64,000 bases of DNA from assembly GCF_003515705.1 (NCBI RefSeq), contig NZ_QWEH01000002.1:1-64000 (forward strand), in the 5' to 3' direction. The stretch is from Oceanobacillus profundus. GTDB taxonomy: Bacteria > Bacillota > Bacilli > Bacillales > Amphibacillaceae. Every line of letters starts with the position of its first letter. The first letter of the stretch is position 1. The notes under the pieces were generated by a model. It worked only from the letters and a program-made list of their open reading frames with translations, was not told where the DNA came from and made no database searches. The translations under genes were made by a program, and so were the position numbers. Shown here one piece after another: positions 25,478 to 35,295 of the stretch.

Positions 25478-26218
25478 ATGCTGCAAAAGTTATTCGCAGA
25501 CAAACATAAACAGCCCTACAAAGGCTATTTCACAATAACTCGTGTGCATCCAGGCGATATTGTTGATCAAAAGTTTCATGATACTGCATTTGGTCCTTTA
25601 AGCGTTATTGATCATGCTGTTATGAAAAAAGGGTTAACGATAAAAATGCATGAGCATATGAACGATGAGATACTAAGTTATGTTTATAAGGGGACATCAA
25701 ATCACAAAGACTCATCAGGGTTAGACACTCCAATATTTCCTGGGAAACTTATGATGATGAATGCTGGTTCTAGCTTTTGGCATGAAGAGAAAGTAAAAAA
25801 TGAAGACGTAGAGATGCTGCAAATTTTCGTGCGGCCGAGAGAAGCAGACCTGGAACCTAGAATTCAATTTCATGAGAAAGAGGTAGCTAATCGAAATTGG
25901 TATGTGATGGTAGGGCCAGAGGATAGTCAGACACCGTTGTATGTTAGAAATAATGTATATATTCTTGACGCACACCCAAAAAAGGGAGATGTCTTGGATA
26001 TTCCTGTTTACCCAGAGCTCGTGCCTTTTTTATATGTACTAGATGGAGAAGTTGCAATCGATGATGTTCAGTTAAATCCGAAGGAAGCGGTAACAGACTT
26101 GGATAACCCACTTCCAGCCATTACAGCAATAGAAGACACGACTGTTGTTTTATTCTTTGTCGATATGGATGCAGCGATGACTATGTCTGGGACGATTAGT
26201 GGGAATGCAAGTAATTGA
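25478..26218 (+). CDS. Pirin-family bicupin protein
   Basis: 246 residues with an N-terminal pirin-type cupin: VIDHAVMKKGLTIKMHEHMNDEILSYV holds the HxH and Glu metal ligands, and SSFWHEE the last His. A second, diverged cupin runs from ~150. Pirins are iron proteins, some with quercetinase activity; this one's substrate is unknown. It starts behind AAAAGGAGGGCTTTGG, ~80 nt after the biotin-linked operon with no visible terminator between. Confidence 0.82.
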   Translation: MLQKLFADKHKQPYKGYFTITRVHPGDIVDQKFHDTAFGPLSVIDHAVMKKGLTIKMHEHMNDEILSYVYKGTSNHKDSSGLDTPIFPGKLMMMNAGSSFWHEEKVKNEDVEMLQIFVRPREADLEPRIQFHEKEVANRNWYVMVGPEDSQTPLYVRNNVYILDAHPKKGDVLDIPVYPELVPFLYVLDGEVAIDDVQLNPKEAVTDLDNPLPAITAIEDTTVVLFFVDMDAAMTMSGTISGNASN

Positions 26219-26541
26219 TGAAGAAACTATATTCTATAAGAATTAATGAAAGGATAGGAAGTATGTTACAAAAAATGAAATCGTATAGTCAGCTTTTCAT
26301 CGCAAAGAAATCGTTGAATACACTGTTAAAAACGAATCGTTACGAATCTGAAGCGCTCATGAGAAATTATCATACCATATTGGTGGAAAATAATCAGCTC
26401 CATGAGGATTTAACAAAAGGATCCGTCGAAGGCAAGAATAAGCTTTCCATACAGTTGATCGATTCTTTTATTAAGCTTCGTGACCATCGTCATGATGAAG
26501 ATTTCTATACACAGGTAGCAAAGGAATGGGTAAAAAAGTAA
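26218..26541 (+). CDS. Hypothetical small helical protein
   Basis: 107 residues from ATG 26218, which overlaps the pirin stop (TGATG). A later ATG at 26263 with AGGA four bases before it is an alternative. The protein is basic, helical and soluble, with heptad-like SYSQLFIAKKSLNTLLKTN. No family is recognised. It is probably translated with the pirin gene. Confidence 0.5.
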   Translation: MKKLYSIRINERIGSMLQKMKSYSQLFIAKKSLNTLLKTNRYESEALMRNYHTILVENNQLHEDLTKGSVEGKNKLSIQLIDSFIKLRDHRHDEDFYTQVAKEWVKK

Positions 26542-26604
26542 AAAAAGATGAAGTAGCACGGCTTTATATTTCGAGGAACAGACTCTACATTTGAAAAAAG
26601 GAGT

Positions 26605-27288
26605 ATGGATATAAAGCATTTTTTATGGTCACAGATGGGGGAGGTTAAAATTAATTATCCACTTCGTTTAGCGTTTTATTTCATAGGCGTTATTGTGTTC
26701 AGTGCAGGTATTACATTAACAATTAATATGCAGCACTTGGGGATTCATCCGTGGGATGTGCTAAGCGTCGCCTTTTTTGAAAAGGTGGGGCTATCGATTG
26801 GATCATGGAATATTATCATTTCTGCTGTATTAATCATAATAACCTGGATCATAGGTAAAAATTATATTAAGCTTGGTACGTTTTTGAATGCAATTTTAGT
26901 TGGTTTGTTTGTCGATCTGTATCGTTGGATGGATATCTTGCCAAACGCGACACATACATGGATTGATTTTCTGTTCATCATTCTTGGTATTGTCATTATG
27001 GGATTTGGTGGTGGAATGTACAATGCGGCAGGCTTGGGGGCAGGACCAAGAGATGGCTTTATGCTTTCGATAGCAGAAAAGCTGGGAGCGCCGATTGGCA
27101 GAGTACGAATAATTACAGAGTGCAGTGTACTTGTTATTGGACTTTTAATTGGTGGACCAGTCTTTATTTTTACATTTATCTTTACGTTTATTCAAAGTCC
27201 AATCTTTCAATTTACATATTTAAGGCTTGGTAAGGTTGTGCTTCGACGGGATTATAAGCATCCGGAAAGAGCATCTAATGCAAAATAA
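26605..27288 (+). CDS. YczE/YitT-like membrane protein
   Basis: 227 residues with five to six membrane helices. NMQHLGIHPWDVLSVAFFEK and GGGMYNAAGLGAGPRDGFML are the repeated conserved blocks of the YczE/YyaS/YitT family. The ATG lies very close to AAAGGAG (one base); no better start is visible. Function in this family is largely unknown; YczE is linked to antibiotic synthesis in some Bacilli. Confidence 0.78.
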   Translation: MDIKHFLWSQMGEVKINYPLRLAFYFIGVIVFSAGITLTINMQHLGIHPWDVLSVAFFEKVGLSIGSWNIIISAVLIIITWIIGKNYIKLGTFLNAILVGLFVDLYRWMDILPNATHTWIDFLFIILGIVIMGFGGGMYNAAGLGAGPRDGFMLSIAEKLGAPIGRVRIITECSVLVIGLLIGGPVFIFTFIFTFIQSPIFQFTYLRLGKVVLRRDYKHPERASNAK

Positions 27289-27345
27289 ATTCTCCTAATA
27301 TAACAGGGCAACTATGGGTATAGCTATTTATATAGGAGGTATGTG

Positions 27346-28308
27346 ATGGGTATTATTGAAAGATTGAAACAGGGAAATACATCATCAGGTATTGCTGCAC
27401 TTGGAAATACGTTTCTTGCTGCTATCAAAGGTGTAGCTGCTGCGTTCAGTGGCAGTGGTACGATGTTTGCATCCGCAATGCATTCCTTAGCAGATGCGGT
27501 TAATCAAGGCTTTGTTTATTTTGGAAGTGTTCTTGCTGAATTGCCACCCTCGAAGCGTTTTCCAGCAGGATTTGGCCGTGTTATTAATATCTTTTGCATG
27601 ATTGCCGTAGTTGTCGTTACGATAATGGCGTATGAAACAATTAAAGAAGGCTGGCATTTATTACAGCATCCAGCAGAATCAACGCACTTTTGGCTTAATC
27701 TAATTATTTTATTGGTTGCGTTATTGGTTGACGGGTTTATCTTGTATAAAGCAATGAAGGAAATCAGGATGGAGACTGGAGGCGATAAAGCTGTCGCTAT
27801 CATTCCTTATGCATTTAAAAATGTAAATAAGGCTTCACCTGCAACAAGGCTTGTGTTTTATGAAGATTTGGTTGCTACGGCAGGTGCAGTATTAGCGATT
27901 ATTGGGATTGTATTGGCGCAATTTTTCAGTATACTTGCCGCAGATGGAATAGCGTCTATGATTATTGGGATTCTAATGTTATATGTTGCCTTTCGGGTTG
28001 GCTATGATAACATGGTTGGTTTAATCGGTGTATCTGCTCCAGCGGAGATTCAGGATAAAATATATAACATCGTATTAAAAGATGAAGATGTCGTTGATAT
28101 TAAACGGATACGAATGATACAAGAAGGCAGGCTTTATCATGTGGAAGGCACGGTTGAACTGAAAAAAGGACTAAGTTTAGATGAGGCGGATGATATTAAA
28201 TATCGCTTAAGAGACGTTTTATTAAGGGAGCCAGAAGTTGCCGATGTTTTGTTAGGGATTGTCGAAACAGATGATATAAAGAATTGGAATCCAGAAGAAA
28301 AAAAATAG
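27346..28308 (+). CDS. Cation diffusion facilitator (CDF) family transporter
   Basis: 320 residues. An antiporter that exports divalent metal for protons. The membrane domain has the site-A half HSLAD (His46, Asp50) and FYEDLVATAG for the other half. There are about six helices, and a cytosolic ferredoxin-like domain starts at ~235 (AEIQDKIYNIVLKDEDVVDI). The metal cannot be told. ATG 27346 follows ATAGGAGGTATGTG. Confidence 0.83.
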   Translation: MGIIERLKQGNTSSGIAALGNTFLAAIKGVAAAFSGSGTMFASAMHSLADAVNQGFVYFGSVLAELPPSKRFPAGFGRVINIFCMIAVVVVTIMAYETIKEGWHLLQHPAESTHFWLNLIILLVALLVDGFILYKAMKEIRMETGGDKAVAIIPYAFKNVNKASPATRLVFYEDLVATAGAVLAIIGIVLAQFFSILAADGIASMIIGILMLYVAFRVGYDNMVGLIGVSAPAEIQDKIYNIVLKDEDVVDIKRIRMIQEGRLYHVEGTVELKKGLSLDEADDIKYRLRDVLLREPEVADVLLGIVETDDIKNWNPEEKK

Positions 28309-28334
28309 ACATGTCCTGCATGTTTATTTTTTTT
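28309..28334 (+). terminator. Rho-independent terminator
   Basis: ACATG and CATGT arms with a 5-nt loop, then TTATTTTTTTTG, directly after the CDF gene stop. Confidence 0.6.
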
Positions 28335-28564
28335 GCAATATAGAAAGCAAAGGCACACTCCTAAAGGAATTAGATGCCAAGATACTGGAAATTTTATATA
28401 AAAGTTAAAAATTAATAACTTTTATTTATTGGAAATTTAATTTTAACAAAGGAAAGAATTCGATTTTGGTAGGGATAAGCAAACTGATAATGATATTTAC
28501 TATTCTGGAAATATATTTTAGCTATGCTAGAATGAAGGAAATAATTAAAGAGGGGGAGAGGTAT

Positions 28565-29167
28565 GTGAATGTGGTTTATGATAGAGATAAGCTTACAGAA
28601 GAACTATATGGTATTCTAGACGATCTGTTATTCTTTGCTAAAGAACATTATCGAGTGCGCCTTTATAAGAAAATCGAATGGATGATCCTGCAACTTGGTA
28701 TTCGTGAAGATTTTCAAGGCGGATTATTTAAATCATTTATCTGGATTGTTATTTTTTGCGATCGTGATGCAGATGGTTTAACAATATATCAGCATTATTT
28801 AAACAAAAGAAGGAATTGCTTGGAAGGTATCAATATAAAGCTGCGTAATGTTCTATTTAGCTGGCTTGAGCTGCGACCTGGTTTTTATCGTGTAACGGAA
28901 GCAGGCAACAGGAGTGGTAGTATCTTTATTTTTCAAGATGTGATTCACCAAAGGATAAGTGTTGTGTATTGTAATCACTATCCATCTCTGAAGAACGGGG
29001 ATCTTATCAGTGGTTTGTTAATGCCATTTGGAGAAGACTTTTATTGTACGATCAGCAGTTTAATTGAGGTAAATACAGATACTCCAATACTATTGGATAA
29101 GGATTCTAAGCAAGCTGATATGAAATCGTTAAAAGAGTATATCAGGATAATGAAGCTCGCCTTATAA
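28565..29167 (+). CDS. Hypothetical protein
   Basis: 200 residues from GTG 28565, chosen for the AGAGGGGGAGAG upstream. The longer frame from 28466 has no ribosome binding site. It is soluble, with mixed helices and strands; WIVIFCDRDADG and FIFQDVIHQRISVVY are notable blocks. I do not recognise the family. Terminated genes lie on the left and a minus-strand small gene on the right, so it is a single unit. Confidence 0.55.
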   Translation: MNVVYDRDKLTEELYGILDDLLFFAKEHYRVRLYKKIEWMILQLGIREDFQGGLFKSFIWIVIFCDRDADGLTIYQHYLNKRRNCLEGINIKLRNVLFSWLELRPGFYRVTEAGNRSGSIFIFQDVIHQRISVVYCNHYPSLKNGDLISGLLMPFGEDFYCTISSLIEVNTDTPILLDKDSKQADMKSLKEYIRIMKLAL

Positions 29168-29340
29168 CAGTTTTGGGGAATAATGAATTAACATTTGAAA
29201 AGTGTTGAGATAATCGAGTGTTATTCAACGAAAGAATCGCAGTATTACCACAGGCATAATGATACTGGTTTTAATTAGAGTGTGCGGGTGGAAGAAGATA
29301 AAATCGAAAAACCAAAGAAATAAACACTTCTCTGGCTATC

Positions 29341-29484
29341 TCAAATGAAAAGCTCTGTGCTTTCTTCTAATGATTTTCTATCAACATCATAATCCTCAAT
29401 GATATTCTCCATAAACCACCAGGTTAGAAGCATAGCAATTACAGTAACAAGCACAATGATAAGTATAACAACTTTACCCTTCAT
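29341..29484 (-). CDS. Small single-helix membrane protein
   Basis: 47 residues: KGKVVILIIVLVTVIAMLLT is one N-terminal membrane helix, followed by WWFMENIIEDYDVDRKSLEE. GAAAGAGGTG stands before the ATG at 29484. It is too short for most gene finders. The anchor with an acidic tail suggests a small membrane accessory protein. It is antisense-oriented to both neighbours. Confidence 0.5.
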   Translation of the reverse strand: MKGKVVILIIVLVTVIAMLLTWWFMENIIEDYDVDRKSLEESTELFI

Positions 29485-29689
29485 GGAAGACACCTCTTTC
29501 GTCTACAGATAGGTTATCAAATTCGTCATTACCTGTAAATATAAAATTCCGAACACGAAGAAATCACCCGTGTATGTGCTATATTATGACTTTGATAAGA
29601 AGCTTGTATTATGGTATGATAAGCTTTTGGAAAATGATAATCTAGGTAGTTTATAAGCAATAATATATAAATTAGAAAGAGGTAAAAAA

Positions 29690-31144
29690 TTGAAAATTGA
29701 GCAATTAAAGCAAGAATGGTTTGGAAATGTGAAGGGTGATATTTTGTCTGGAATTGTTGTTGCACTTGCACTTATTCCAGAAGCAATCGCATTTTCGATT
29801 ATTGCTGGTGTAGATCCAATGGTAGGTTTATACGCATCTTTTTGCATTGCGATTGTCATTGCCTTTGTTGGGGGAAGACCAGGCATGATATCAGCTGCAA
29901 CAGGTGCGATGGCATTATTAATGGTAAACCTCGTAGCAGAGCATGGGCTGCAATATCTATTAGCAGCAACTATTTTAACAGGAATTATTCAAGTTGTTTT
30001 TGGGGTATGTAAATTAGCAAAAGCAATGAAATTTGTACCGCACTCCGTCATGATTGGTTTTGTTAATGCATTAGCTATCTTAATATTTGCTGCTCAGCTT
30101 GAGCACTTTGTCGGGGAAACATGGATTATGTATGCACTTGTTGGCTTAACGTTAGCAATCATTTATCTTTTTCCACGTTTTACAAAAGCAATACCTTCTA
30201 CATTGGTGGCAATTGTAGTTGTGACTGCAATTGTGATATTCGGCAATGTTGATATTCGAACGGTTGGTGATATGGGGGCATTGACACAGCAATTGCCAGT
30301 CTTTCTGATTCCGTCTATTCCATTAACATTGGAAACATTAATGATTATTTTCCCATATTCTCTTGCATTGGCAATTGTTGGTTTATTAGAATCGCTTCTA
30401 ACGGCGAATATTGTGGATGATATGACAGATACGGAAAGTGATAAGAATAGGGAAAGCCGCGGTCAAGGAATCGCAAATATCGTAACCGGATTTTTTGGCG
30501 GTATGGCTGGATGCGCGATGATTGGACAATCTGGTATCAATGTGAAATCAGGTGGAAGAGGTCGGTTATCGACATTTGTTGCTGGTGCATTTTTAATGTT
30601 TCTTATAGTCGTTTTGGGTGACCTTGTTGTTCAAATACCGATGGCAGCTTTGGCTGGGGTAATGGTGATGGTTTCCATTAGTACGTTTGATTGGTCTTCG
30701 GTACGCAATATTTTCAAAGTGCCAAGAACCGATGCGTTCGTAATGGTAGCAACGGTTATAATTGTTGTTGTAACGAATAATCTAGCCTTAGGAGTATTTG
30801 CAGGTGTAATATTAAGTGCAATCTTCTTTGCAGCGAAAATTTCGAAAGTAACGGTGACAGATAGTCTTGATGAGGCAGGAAATAAACGAATCTATCATGT
30901 AGTCGGACAATTGTTCTTTGCTTCTGTTAGTGACCTTCCAAAGCGGTTTAACTATGAAGATGCAGTTGAAAGTGTTGAAATAGATTTGCTGAATGCGCAC
31001 TTATGGGATGATTCAGCAATAGCTGCATTGGATAAAATCGAATCAAAGTTTAAGGATGCTAACATTCGAGTTATGTATACTGGGCTAAACAAGGAAAGTA
31101 TGCAGTTGAAAAACAAAATACATGGTATCTCTTCCGAATATTAA
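29690..31144 (+). CDS. SulP-family anion transporter with STAS domain
   Basis: 484 residues. It opens with the SulP signature [24 protein letters not shown] and has about 10-12 membrane helices up to ~375. [26 protein letters not shown] is the second conserved block. The C-terminal ~100 residues are a STAS domain ([22 protein letters not shown]). Bacterial members carry sulfate, bicarbonate or dicarboxylates; the substrate here is not known. The TTG start follows AGAAAGAGG. It is ~40 nt before a universal stress protein, a common pairing. Confidence 0.88.
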   Translation: MKIEQLKQEWFGNVKGDILSGIVVALALIPEAIAFSIIAGVDPMVGLYASFCIAIVIAFVGGRPGMISAATGAMALLMVNLVAEHGLQYLLAATILTGIIQVVFGVCKLAKAMKFVPHSVMIGFVNALAILIFAAQLEHFVGETWIMYALVGLTLAIIYLFPRFTKAIPSTLVAIVVVTAIVIFGNVDIRTVGDMGALTQQLPVFLIPSIPLTLETLMIIFPYSLALAIVGLLESLLTANIVDDMTDTESDKNRESRGQGIANIVTGFFGGMAGCAMIGQSGINVKSGGRGRLSTFVAGAFLMFLIVVLGDLVVQIPMAALAGVMVMVSISTFDWSSVRNIFKVPRTDAFVMVATVIIVVVTNNLALGVFAGVILSAIFFAAKISKVTVTDSLDEAGNKRIYHVVGQLFFASVSDLPKRFNYEDAVESVEIDLLNAHLWDDSAIAALDKIESKFKDANIRVMYTGLNKESMQLKNKIHGISSEY

Positions 31145-31183
31145 GCTGATTGTGCTATGATGGAAAAAACGGGGGTGGTGCGT

Positions 31184-31600
31184 TTGTTTAAACGAATTTT
31201 GCTAGCGGTTGATGGATCAGATCATTCCGTTCGCGCGGTAAAATATGCGATCGAACTGGCTGAAAAGTTTGATGGTGTCATTGAAACCGTTTATGTTGTA
31301 GACGAAAATACCACTAAGAAAGATGTATTGTATGCTGCAAATAAGCTTGAAATTGAAGCGAAGCGGAAGGAAAAAATAAAACCGATTCGGAATTTATTGG
31401 AACAATCGAATGTTGTTTTTGGTACACACGTACTCCATGGAGAACCTGGCCCATGTATTGTTCAGTTTGCAGAAGAAAGAGAAGTTGATTGTGTGGTAAT
31501 CGGAAGCCGCGGATTAAATCAAGTACAATCCTTTCTTTTGGGGAGCGTCAGCCACAAGGTTGCTAAACGAACAGCATGCCCGGTCTTGATTGTTAAATAA
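31184..31600 (+). CDS. Universal stress protein (UspA family)
   Basis: 138 residues from TTG 31184, behind GGGGGTGG. The UspA fold begins RILLAVDGSDHSVRAVKYAI and ends with the ATP-binding loop VIGSRGLNQVQSFLLGSVSHKV (GxRG-N9-GSVS form), so nucleotide binding is expected. Co-transcribed with the SulP gene, it may act as its cytosolic sensor. Confidence 0.85.
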   Translation: MFKRILLAVDGSDHSVRAVKYAIELAEKFDGVIETVYVVDENTTKKDVLYAANKLEIEAKRKEKIKPIRNLLEQSNVVFGTHVLHGEPGPCIVQFAEEREVDCVVIGSRGLNQVQSFLLGSVSHKVAKRTACPVLIVK

Positions 31601-31611
31601 TTATATTGAAA

Positions 31612-31640
31612 AACTGCCCTATCATGAGGGCAGTTTTTTG
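31612..31640. terminator. Bidirectional terminator
   Basis: AAACTGCCCT and AGGGCAGTTT form a perfect 10-bp stem with T tracts on both strands, between the convergent Usp and oxidoreductase genes. Confidence 0.88.
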
Positions 31641-31676
31641 TTTATTATTAGAAATAGGAAGGATTAAATACCCAAC

Positions 31677-32795
31677 CTATTTAACAGCACCAGCTACTGG
31701 ATAGTTGTCTAAATTAATTTCAGGCGGCTTCCCTAATGCCAGGCTTGCTAATTGGTTACCAATATAGGGTCCCATTGTTAACCCGGTAGAGCCTAGTCCA
31801 TTGGCAAGCAGTAGCCTTTTAAAATTAGGCAGTTCCCCAATTACAGGTAGAAAACCAGGGGTAACTGGTCTAAAACCAACTCTTGTTTCTAATATGGTAC
31901 TACTCTGTAAGCCAGGAGCTGCATCAATTGCTTTATTTAAAATTTCCTGTATGCCACCAGCAGTATTTCGATAATCAAATCCAGTGTCATCTTCGTATGT
32001 TGTACCAACCACAATTCGTCCACCATCAAATGCTAGCAAGTATTGGTTATTCGGAGGCATGACAACAGGCCATGTGGATGTATCCATATCAGGAACTGCT
32101 AAATGCATGATTTGCGCACGTTGTGGGGTAACTTGAAAAGTCACTCCAAGTGGTTCGATTAGTTCATTCATCCATGCACCTGTTGCTGCAATTACGCAAT
32201 CTCCATCAATGTTTGTACCATTTACAGAAACTCCAGTAATTTCAAAGCCATTTCTAACAAGGCTCGCATTTCCAGTTATAAATTCAGCACCATTCTTTTT
32301 TGCAGCTCGAAGCAGCGCATCCCGTAGTTTGCGCCCATCGACTCTAGCTGCACCACTCACATGCACGGAACTATACGCTTCTGAAAGTAAAGGGAACATT
32401 GATGTAGTCTGTTTCGAATCAAGTAAGGTAATTTCACCAATTTCAGGGGCGGTCTCCCGGCGTTTAAGTGCTCGATCACGCATTGCAAGAAGCTTTTTTT
32501 CATCCGTATGGAGACTAATCGCACCGATTTGAGCATAACCAACGTCCTCTTCACCATCTTTTTGCAATTCATTGATTAACTTATGGTACATCCGCGCCCC
32601 GTTTTTCGCTAAATTATACCATGCTTTATTTCGGCGCTGGGAAAGCCAGGGGCAAACGATTCCCGCGGCGGCATCTGTTGCTTGTCCTTGATCATTTCGA
32701 TCAATAACAATAACATTGACGCCTTTTTTGGCGAGATGGTAGGCAGTGCTTGCCCCTAGTATTCCAGAGCCAATTATAATGCATTTCTTGACCAT
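31677..32795 (-). CDS. FAD-dependent amino-acid-oxidase-like oxidoreductase (DadA family)
   Basis: 372 residues. The FAD motif IIGSGILGASTAYHLAKKG is at the N-terminus. CVIAATGAWMNELIEPLGV, RVGFRPVTPGFLPVIG and NGLGSTGLTMGPYIG are the conserved blocks of the DAO family (D-amino acid dehydrogenase, glycine or sarcosine oxidase). The start overlaps nothing; it lies one base after the DinB-like gene, so the two are one transcript. The amino-acid substrate cannot be assigned. Confidence 0.85.
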   Translation of the reverse strand: MVKKCIIIGSGILGASTAYHLAKKGVNVIVIDRNDQGQATDAAAGIVCPWLSQRRNKAWYNLAKNGARMYHKLINELQKDGEEDVGYAQIGAISLHTDEKKLLAMRDRALKRRETAPEIGEITLLDSKQTTSMFPLLSEAYSSVHVSGAARVDGRKLRDALLRAAKKNGAEFITGNASLVRNGFEITGVSVNGTNIDGDCVIAATGAWMNELIEPLGVTFQVTPQRAQIMHLAVPDMDTSTWPVVMPPNNQYLLAFDGGRIVVGTTYEDDTGFDYRNTAGGIQEILNKAIDAAPGLQSSTILETRVGFRPVTPGFLPVIGELPNFKRLLLANGLGSTGLTMGPYIGNQLASLALGKPPEINLDNYPVAGAVK

Positions 32796-32796
32796 G

Positions 32797-33252
32797 TTAC
32801 CCAGCTTTCACAACTTGGTGCATTGCTTTGATTTTTCCAATATGCTCTGCTTCATGATAAGCAAGCATGATTAACAAATCTCCATGTGTTTCGATGCTGC
32901 CAAACGGTACCTTAAACTTAACGTTGGATTTCCAAAATAAATCATCAAATTCATTTACACGATTTTGCTGATCTTCGAGTGCTTCAATTAATACATCAAG
33001 TGATGGTGCTTCTGAAGTCCAATCACTCGGCTTGGTACCCGAACTAAAAAGCTCTGCAAAAACCTTTGGAATATTTGTTGACTTTGCAGGATATCTAAAT
33101 AAAAATTTCTCAGTTACAACAATTGCATGTCCAATGTGCCAGCGAATCGTATTACTAAAGTATTCCGATTGGCGATCAATGGTAGATTCGTCTAGCTCTT
33201 TTATAAATGTCAGTAAAGAAGTTCTTGTTAAATTGAATTGTTTTCGTGACAT
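32797..33252 (-). CDS. DinB-family protein
   Basis: 151 residues, a four-helix DinB/YfiT-like bundle. His residues in WHIGHAIVV and YHEAEHIGKI are the expected metal triad. Members include bacillithiol-linked transferases and damage-inducible proteins. The start follows TTGGAGGGATAAAT. It is the first gene of a two-gene unit with the flavoprotein. Confidence 0.8.
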   Translation of the reverse strand: MSRKQFNLTRTSLLTFIKELDESTIDRQSEYFSNTIRWHIGHAIVVTEKFLFRYPAKSTNIPKVFAELFSSGTKPSDWTSEAPSLDVLIEALEDQQNRVNEFDDLFWKSNVKFKVPFGSIETHGDLLIMLAYHEAEHIGKIKAMHQVVKAG

Positions 33253-33367
33253 ATTTATCCCTCCAATAGTATTGATTATAATAGAAACAGCACTACTTTA
33301 ACAATTATATGGATTTTTATAAAGGAAATTGTAAACTTTTCAAGAATAATAAAAGAAGGGAGATGTT

Positions 33368-33442
33368 TTGATACAGATTTTTCGTGAATTCGTTTCCAAT
33401 GACTTTCTTAAAATGGAGATATGTTACACGGATGAAAAATAA
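33368..33442 (+). CDS. Possible small peptide
   Basis: A 24-codon frame from TTG 33368 behind AAGAAGGGAG at good spacing, beginning IQIFREFVSNDFLKMEI. No homology is known to me. It is reported only because of the ribosome binding site. Confidence 0.25.
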   Translation: MIQIFREFVSNDFLKMEICYTDEK

Positions 33443-33524
33443 ACAGGAAGCATAAGGAACGAAAGAAGCACTTGGATGGAGTGGAAAAACTGTATTTTAT
33501 TAATTGCAACAAGGGGTGGCTTTT

Positions 33525-34085
33525 TTGAAAAAGAGAAAACTGAAAATGGGTTGGTTTGGTTGGACGATGACTTGGGTCGTCGTAATTATAGTAATTGCAT
33601 CTAGTCTCTTCTTTTTTAATGTATTCCATCTAGATATAAAGTCCCTATTCCAGGATGAGGATTTGGTTGGCTCAACTAATCAGAAGGATATTTCACAAGA
33701 GTCAATGGAAGAAATTGATCGGGTACGTGCTACCGTTGGGAGTGAAAATACGGAGATAAGCCGTTTTATTGCCACGATGCACGAGTTTTATAATAACACA
33801 ACTGGATATGGTGGGATTAATAATCTGGATTGGGATGAGCAAAGGGGACAAGCAGAAACTGTCATCGATAAGATCGAACAGCTAAAAACAGAAGTTACAG
33901 ATGAATCACTACTTGCGGATTTAAATCATATTGTTGATATAGCAAACCGTATATCGGATGAGCAAGATAGTGACATTGTTCGTGATTTGCATCGTTATTT
34001 TCATGATTTAGATATTGCACTGAATAATTACACAACCTTTGACCGAATCTGGAATGTAACGGAAACATTAAAAGACATAGAATAA
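33525..34085 (+). CDS. Hypothetical membrane-anchored protein
   Basis: 186 residues from TTG 33525 behind AAGGGGTGG. KKRKLK then one helix (TMTWVVVIIVIASSLFFF) leaves ~150 residues outside, mostly helical and acidic. WDEQRGQAETVIDKIEQLKTEV and HRYFHDLDIALNNY suggest a helical bundle. The overall design recalls YfiT- or YhcN-less lipoprotein-like exported proteins, but there is no lipobox. The family is unknown. Confidence 0.6.
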   Translation: MKKRKLKMGWFGWTMTWVVVIIVIASSLFFFNVFHLDIKSLFQDEDLVGSTNQKDISQESMEEIDRVRATVGSENTEISRFIATMHEFYNNTTGYGGINNLDWDEQRGQAETVIDKIEQLKTEVTDESLLADLNHIVDIANRISDEQDSDIVRDLHRYFHDLDIALNNYTTFDRIWNVTETLKDIE

Positions 34086-34114
34086 GTCAAAAAATAATAC
34101 ATAGCGACAAAAAA

Positions 34115-34245
34115 TATGGTACTCTAGTATTGGAAAACTTGATTGTTACCAAGAGTCTAGGTGGCAAACCTCAGTTGCACCTGTTTATGCAGTAAGAAAA
34201 TATTGGACTTTCTTAACTGCCAAGAGAAAATTCACATTAAAGGAG
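34115..34245 (+). other. Structured leader of ppaC, class unknown
   Basis: Two hairpins can be drawn before ppaC: GGTGGCAA/TTGCACC with one bulge (~34160-34182) and GCAGTAAGAAA/TTTCTTAACTGC (~34193-34224). No T tract follows the second. I could not match it to a known riboswitch; fluoride and manganese aptamers were considered. Confidence 0.3.
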
Positions 34246-34258
34246 TTATAAAAAAAGT

Positions 34259-35188
34259 ATGACTAAACCATTCATTTTTGGACATCAGAATCCAGATACA
34301 GATACAATTTGCTCGGCTTTAGCTTTTGCGGATTTAAAAAATAAAATTGGCGAAGAAGCAGTTCCGGTAAGACTTGGAGCCGTTAATAATGAAACGCAAT
34401 TTGCATTAGATTATTTTGGTGTCAAAGCACCTGAACAGATTGAAAAAGTAGAAGACGGTGCGAAGGTTATCTTAGTGGACCATAACGAATTCCAGCAAAG
34501 TGTGGAAAACATTGAAAATGCGCATATTCTAGAAGTTGTCGATCACCATCGTGTCTCTAATTTTGAAACGAGAGAAGCATTATATTTTCGTGCAGAGCCA
34601 GTAGGCTGTACAGCTACGATTTTAAATAAGATGTATAAAGAAAAAGGTATTACTGTTACAAAGGAAATTGCTGGTTTGCTTTTATCAGCGATCATCTCTG
34701 ATTCTTTATTGCTAAAATCTCCAACCTGTACGGATGAAGATGTGCAAGCAGCACATGAGCTTGCAGAAATCGCAGAAGTGAACATTGAAACCTATGGTCT
34801 GAAAATGCTTCAAGCTGGAGCTGATCTAAGTGATAAGTCTGCACGTGACTTAATTACGATGGACGCTAAAGAATTTTCTATGGGTGAGGCAAAAGTCGAG
34901 ATTGCTCAAGTAAATGCGGTTGACACGAGTGATATTTATAAAAGCCAGGACCAAATTGAAGCGGAAATAGAGAAGGTTGTAGAAGCGAAGGGATTGGATC
35001 TATTTCTATTTGTTGCAACGGATATTTTAAATAATGACTCCGAAGTACTTGCAATCGGTAGCGGGAAAGATAAAGTAGCATCTGGATTTGATGTAACATT
35101 TGCAGGAAACAATAGAGCAATGTTAAAAGGCGTCGTATCACGCAAGAAGCAAATTGTTACAACGTTAACAGACGAGTTTTTAAAATAA
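34259..35188 (+). CDS. ppaC: Manganese-dependent inorganic pyrophosphatase
   Basis: 309 residues, full length. A family II (DHH) pyrophosphatase splitting PPi to two phosphates. Metal ligands are His9, Asp13 and Asp15 in GHQNPDTDT, then VDHN, and DHHR at ~97-100. The C-terminal DHHA2 domain has the SGFDVTF loop and VSRKKQ substrate-binding motif. The start follows AAAGGAG at a long spacing of ~13. The gene has its own leader and terminator. Confidence 0.95.
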   Translation: MTKPFIFGHQNPDTDTICSALAFADLKNKIGEEAVPVRLGAVNNETQFALDYFGVKAPEQIEKVEDGAKVILVDHNEFQQSVENIENAHILEVVDHHRVSNFETREALYFRAEPVGCTATILNKMYKEKGITVTKEIAGLLLSAIISDSLLLKSPTCTDEDVQAAHELAEIAEVNIETYGLKMLQAGADLSDKSARDLITMDAKEFSMGEAKVEIAQVNAVDTSDIYKSQDQIEAEIEKVVEAKGLDLFLFVATDILNNDSEVLAIGSGKDKVASGFDVTFAGNNRAMLKGVVSRKKQIVTTLTDEFLK

Positions 35189-35196
35189 GTAATGGA

Positions 35197-35234
35197 AAAG
35201 GATCTCTGGTCCTATCTTAGGTTAGAGATCCTTT
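35197..35234 (+). terminator. Rho-independent terminator of ppaC
   Basis: AAAGGATCTCT and AGAGATCCTTT form an 11-bp stem, followed by CTATTT. Confidence 0.75.
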
Positions 35235-35255
35235 CTATTTAGTCGCATATAAAAT

Positions 35256-35287
35256 AAAAAAGCTTTCCCAAATGGGAAAGCTTTTTT
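35256..35287 (-). terminator. Rho-independent terminator of the cold-shock gene
   Basis: AAAAAGCTTTCCC and GGGAAAGCTTTTT form a 13-bp perfect stem with a 4-nt loop. The T-rich arms work on both strands. Confidence 0.88.
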
Positions 35288-35295
35288 ATCAATAC

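Noticed and set aside
34115-34245. Fluoride (crcB) or manganese (yybP-ykoY) riboswitch before ppaC
   Set aside because: The conserved core bases of those aptamers are missing; only generic hairpins can be drawn.
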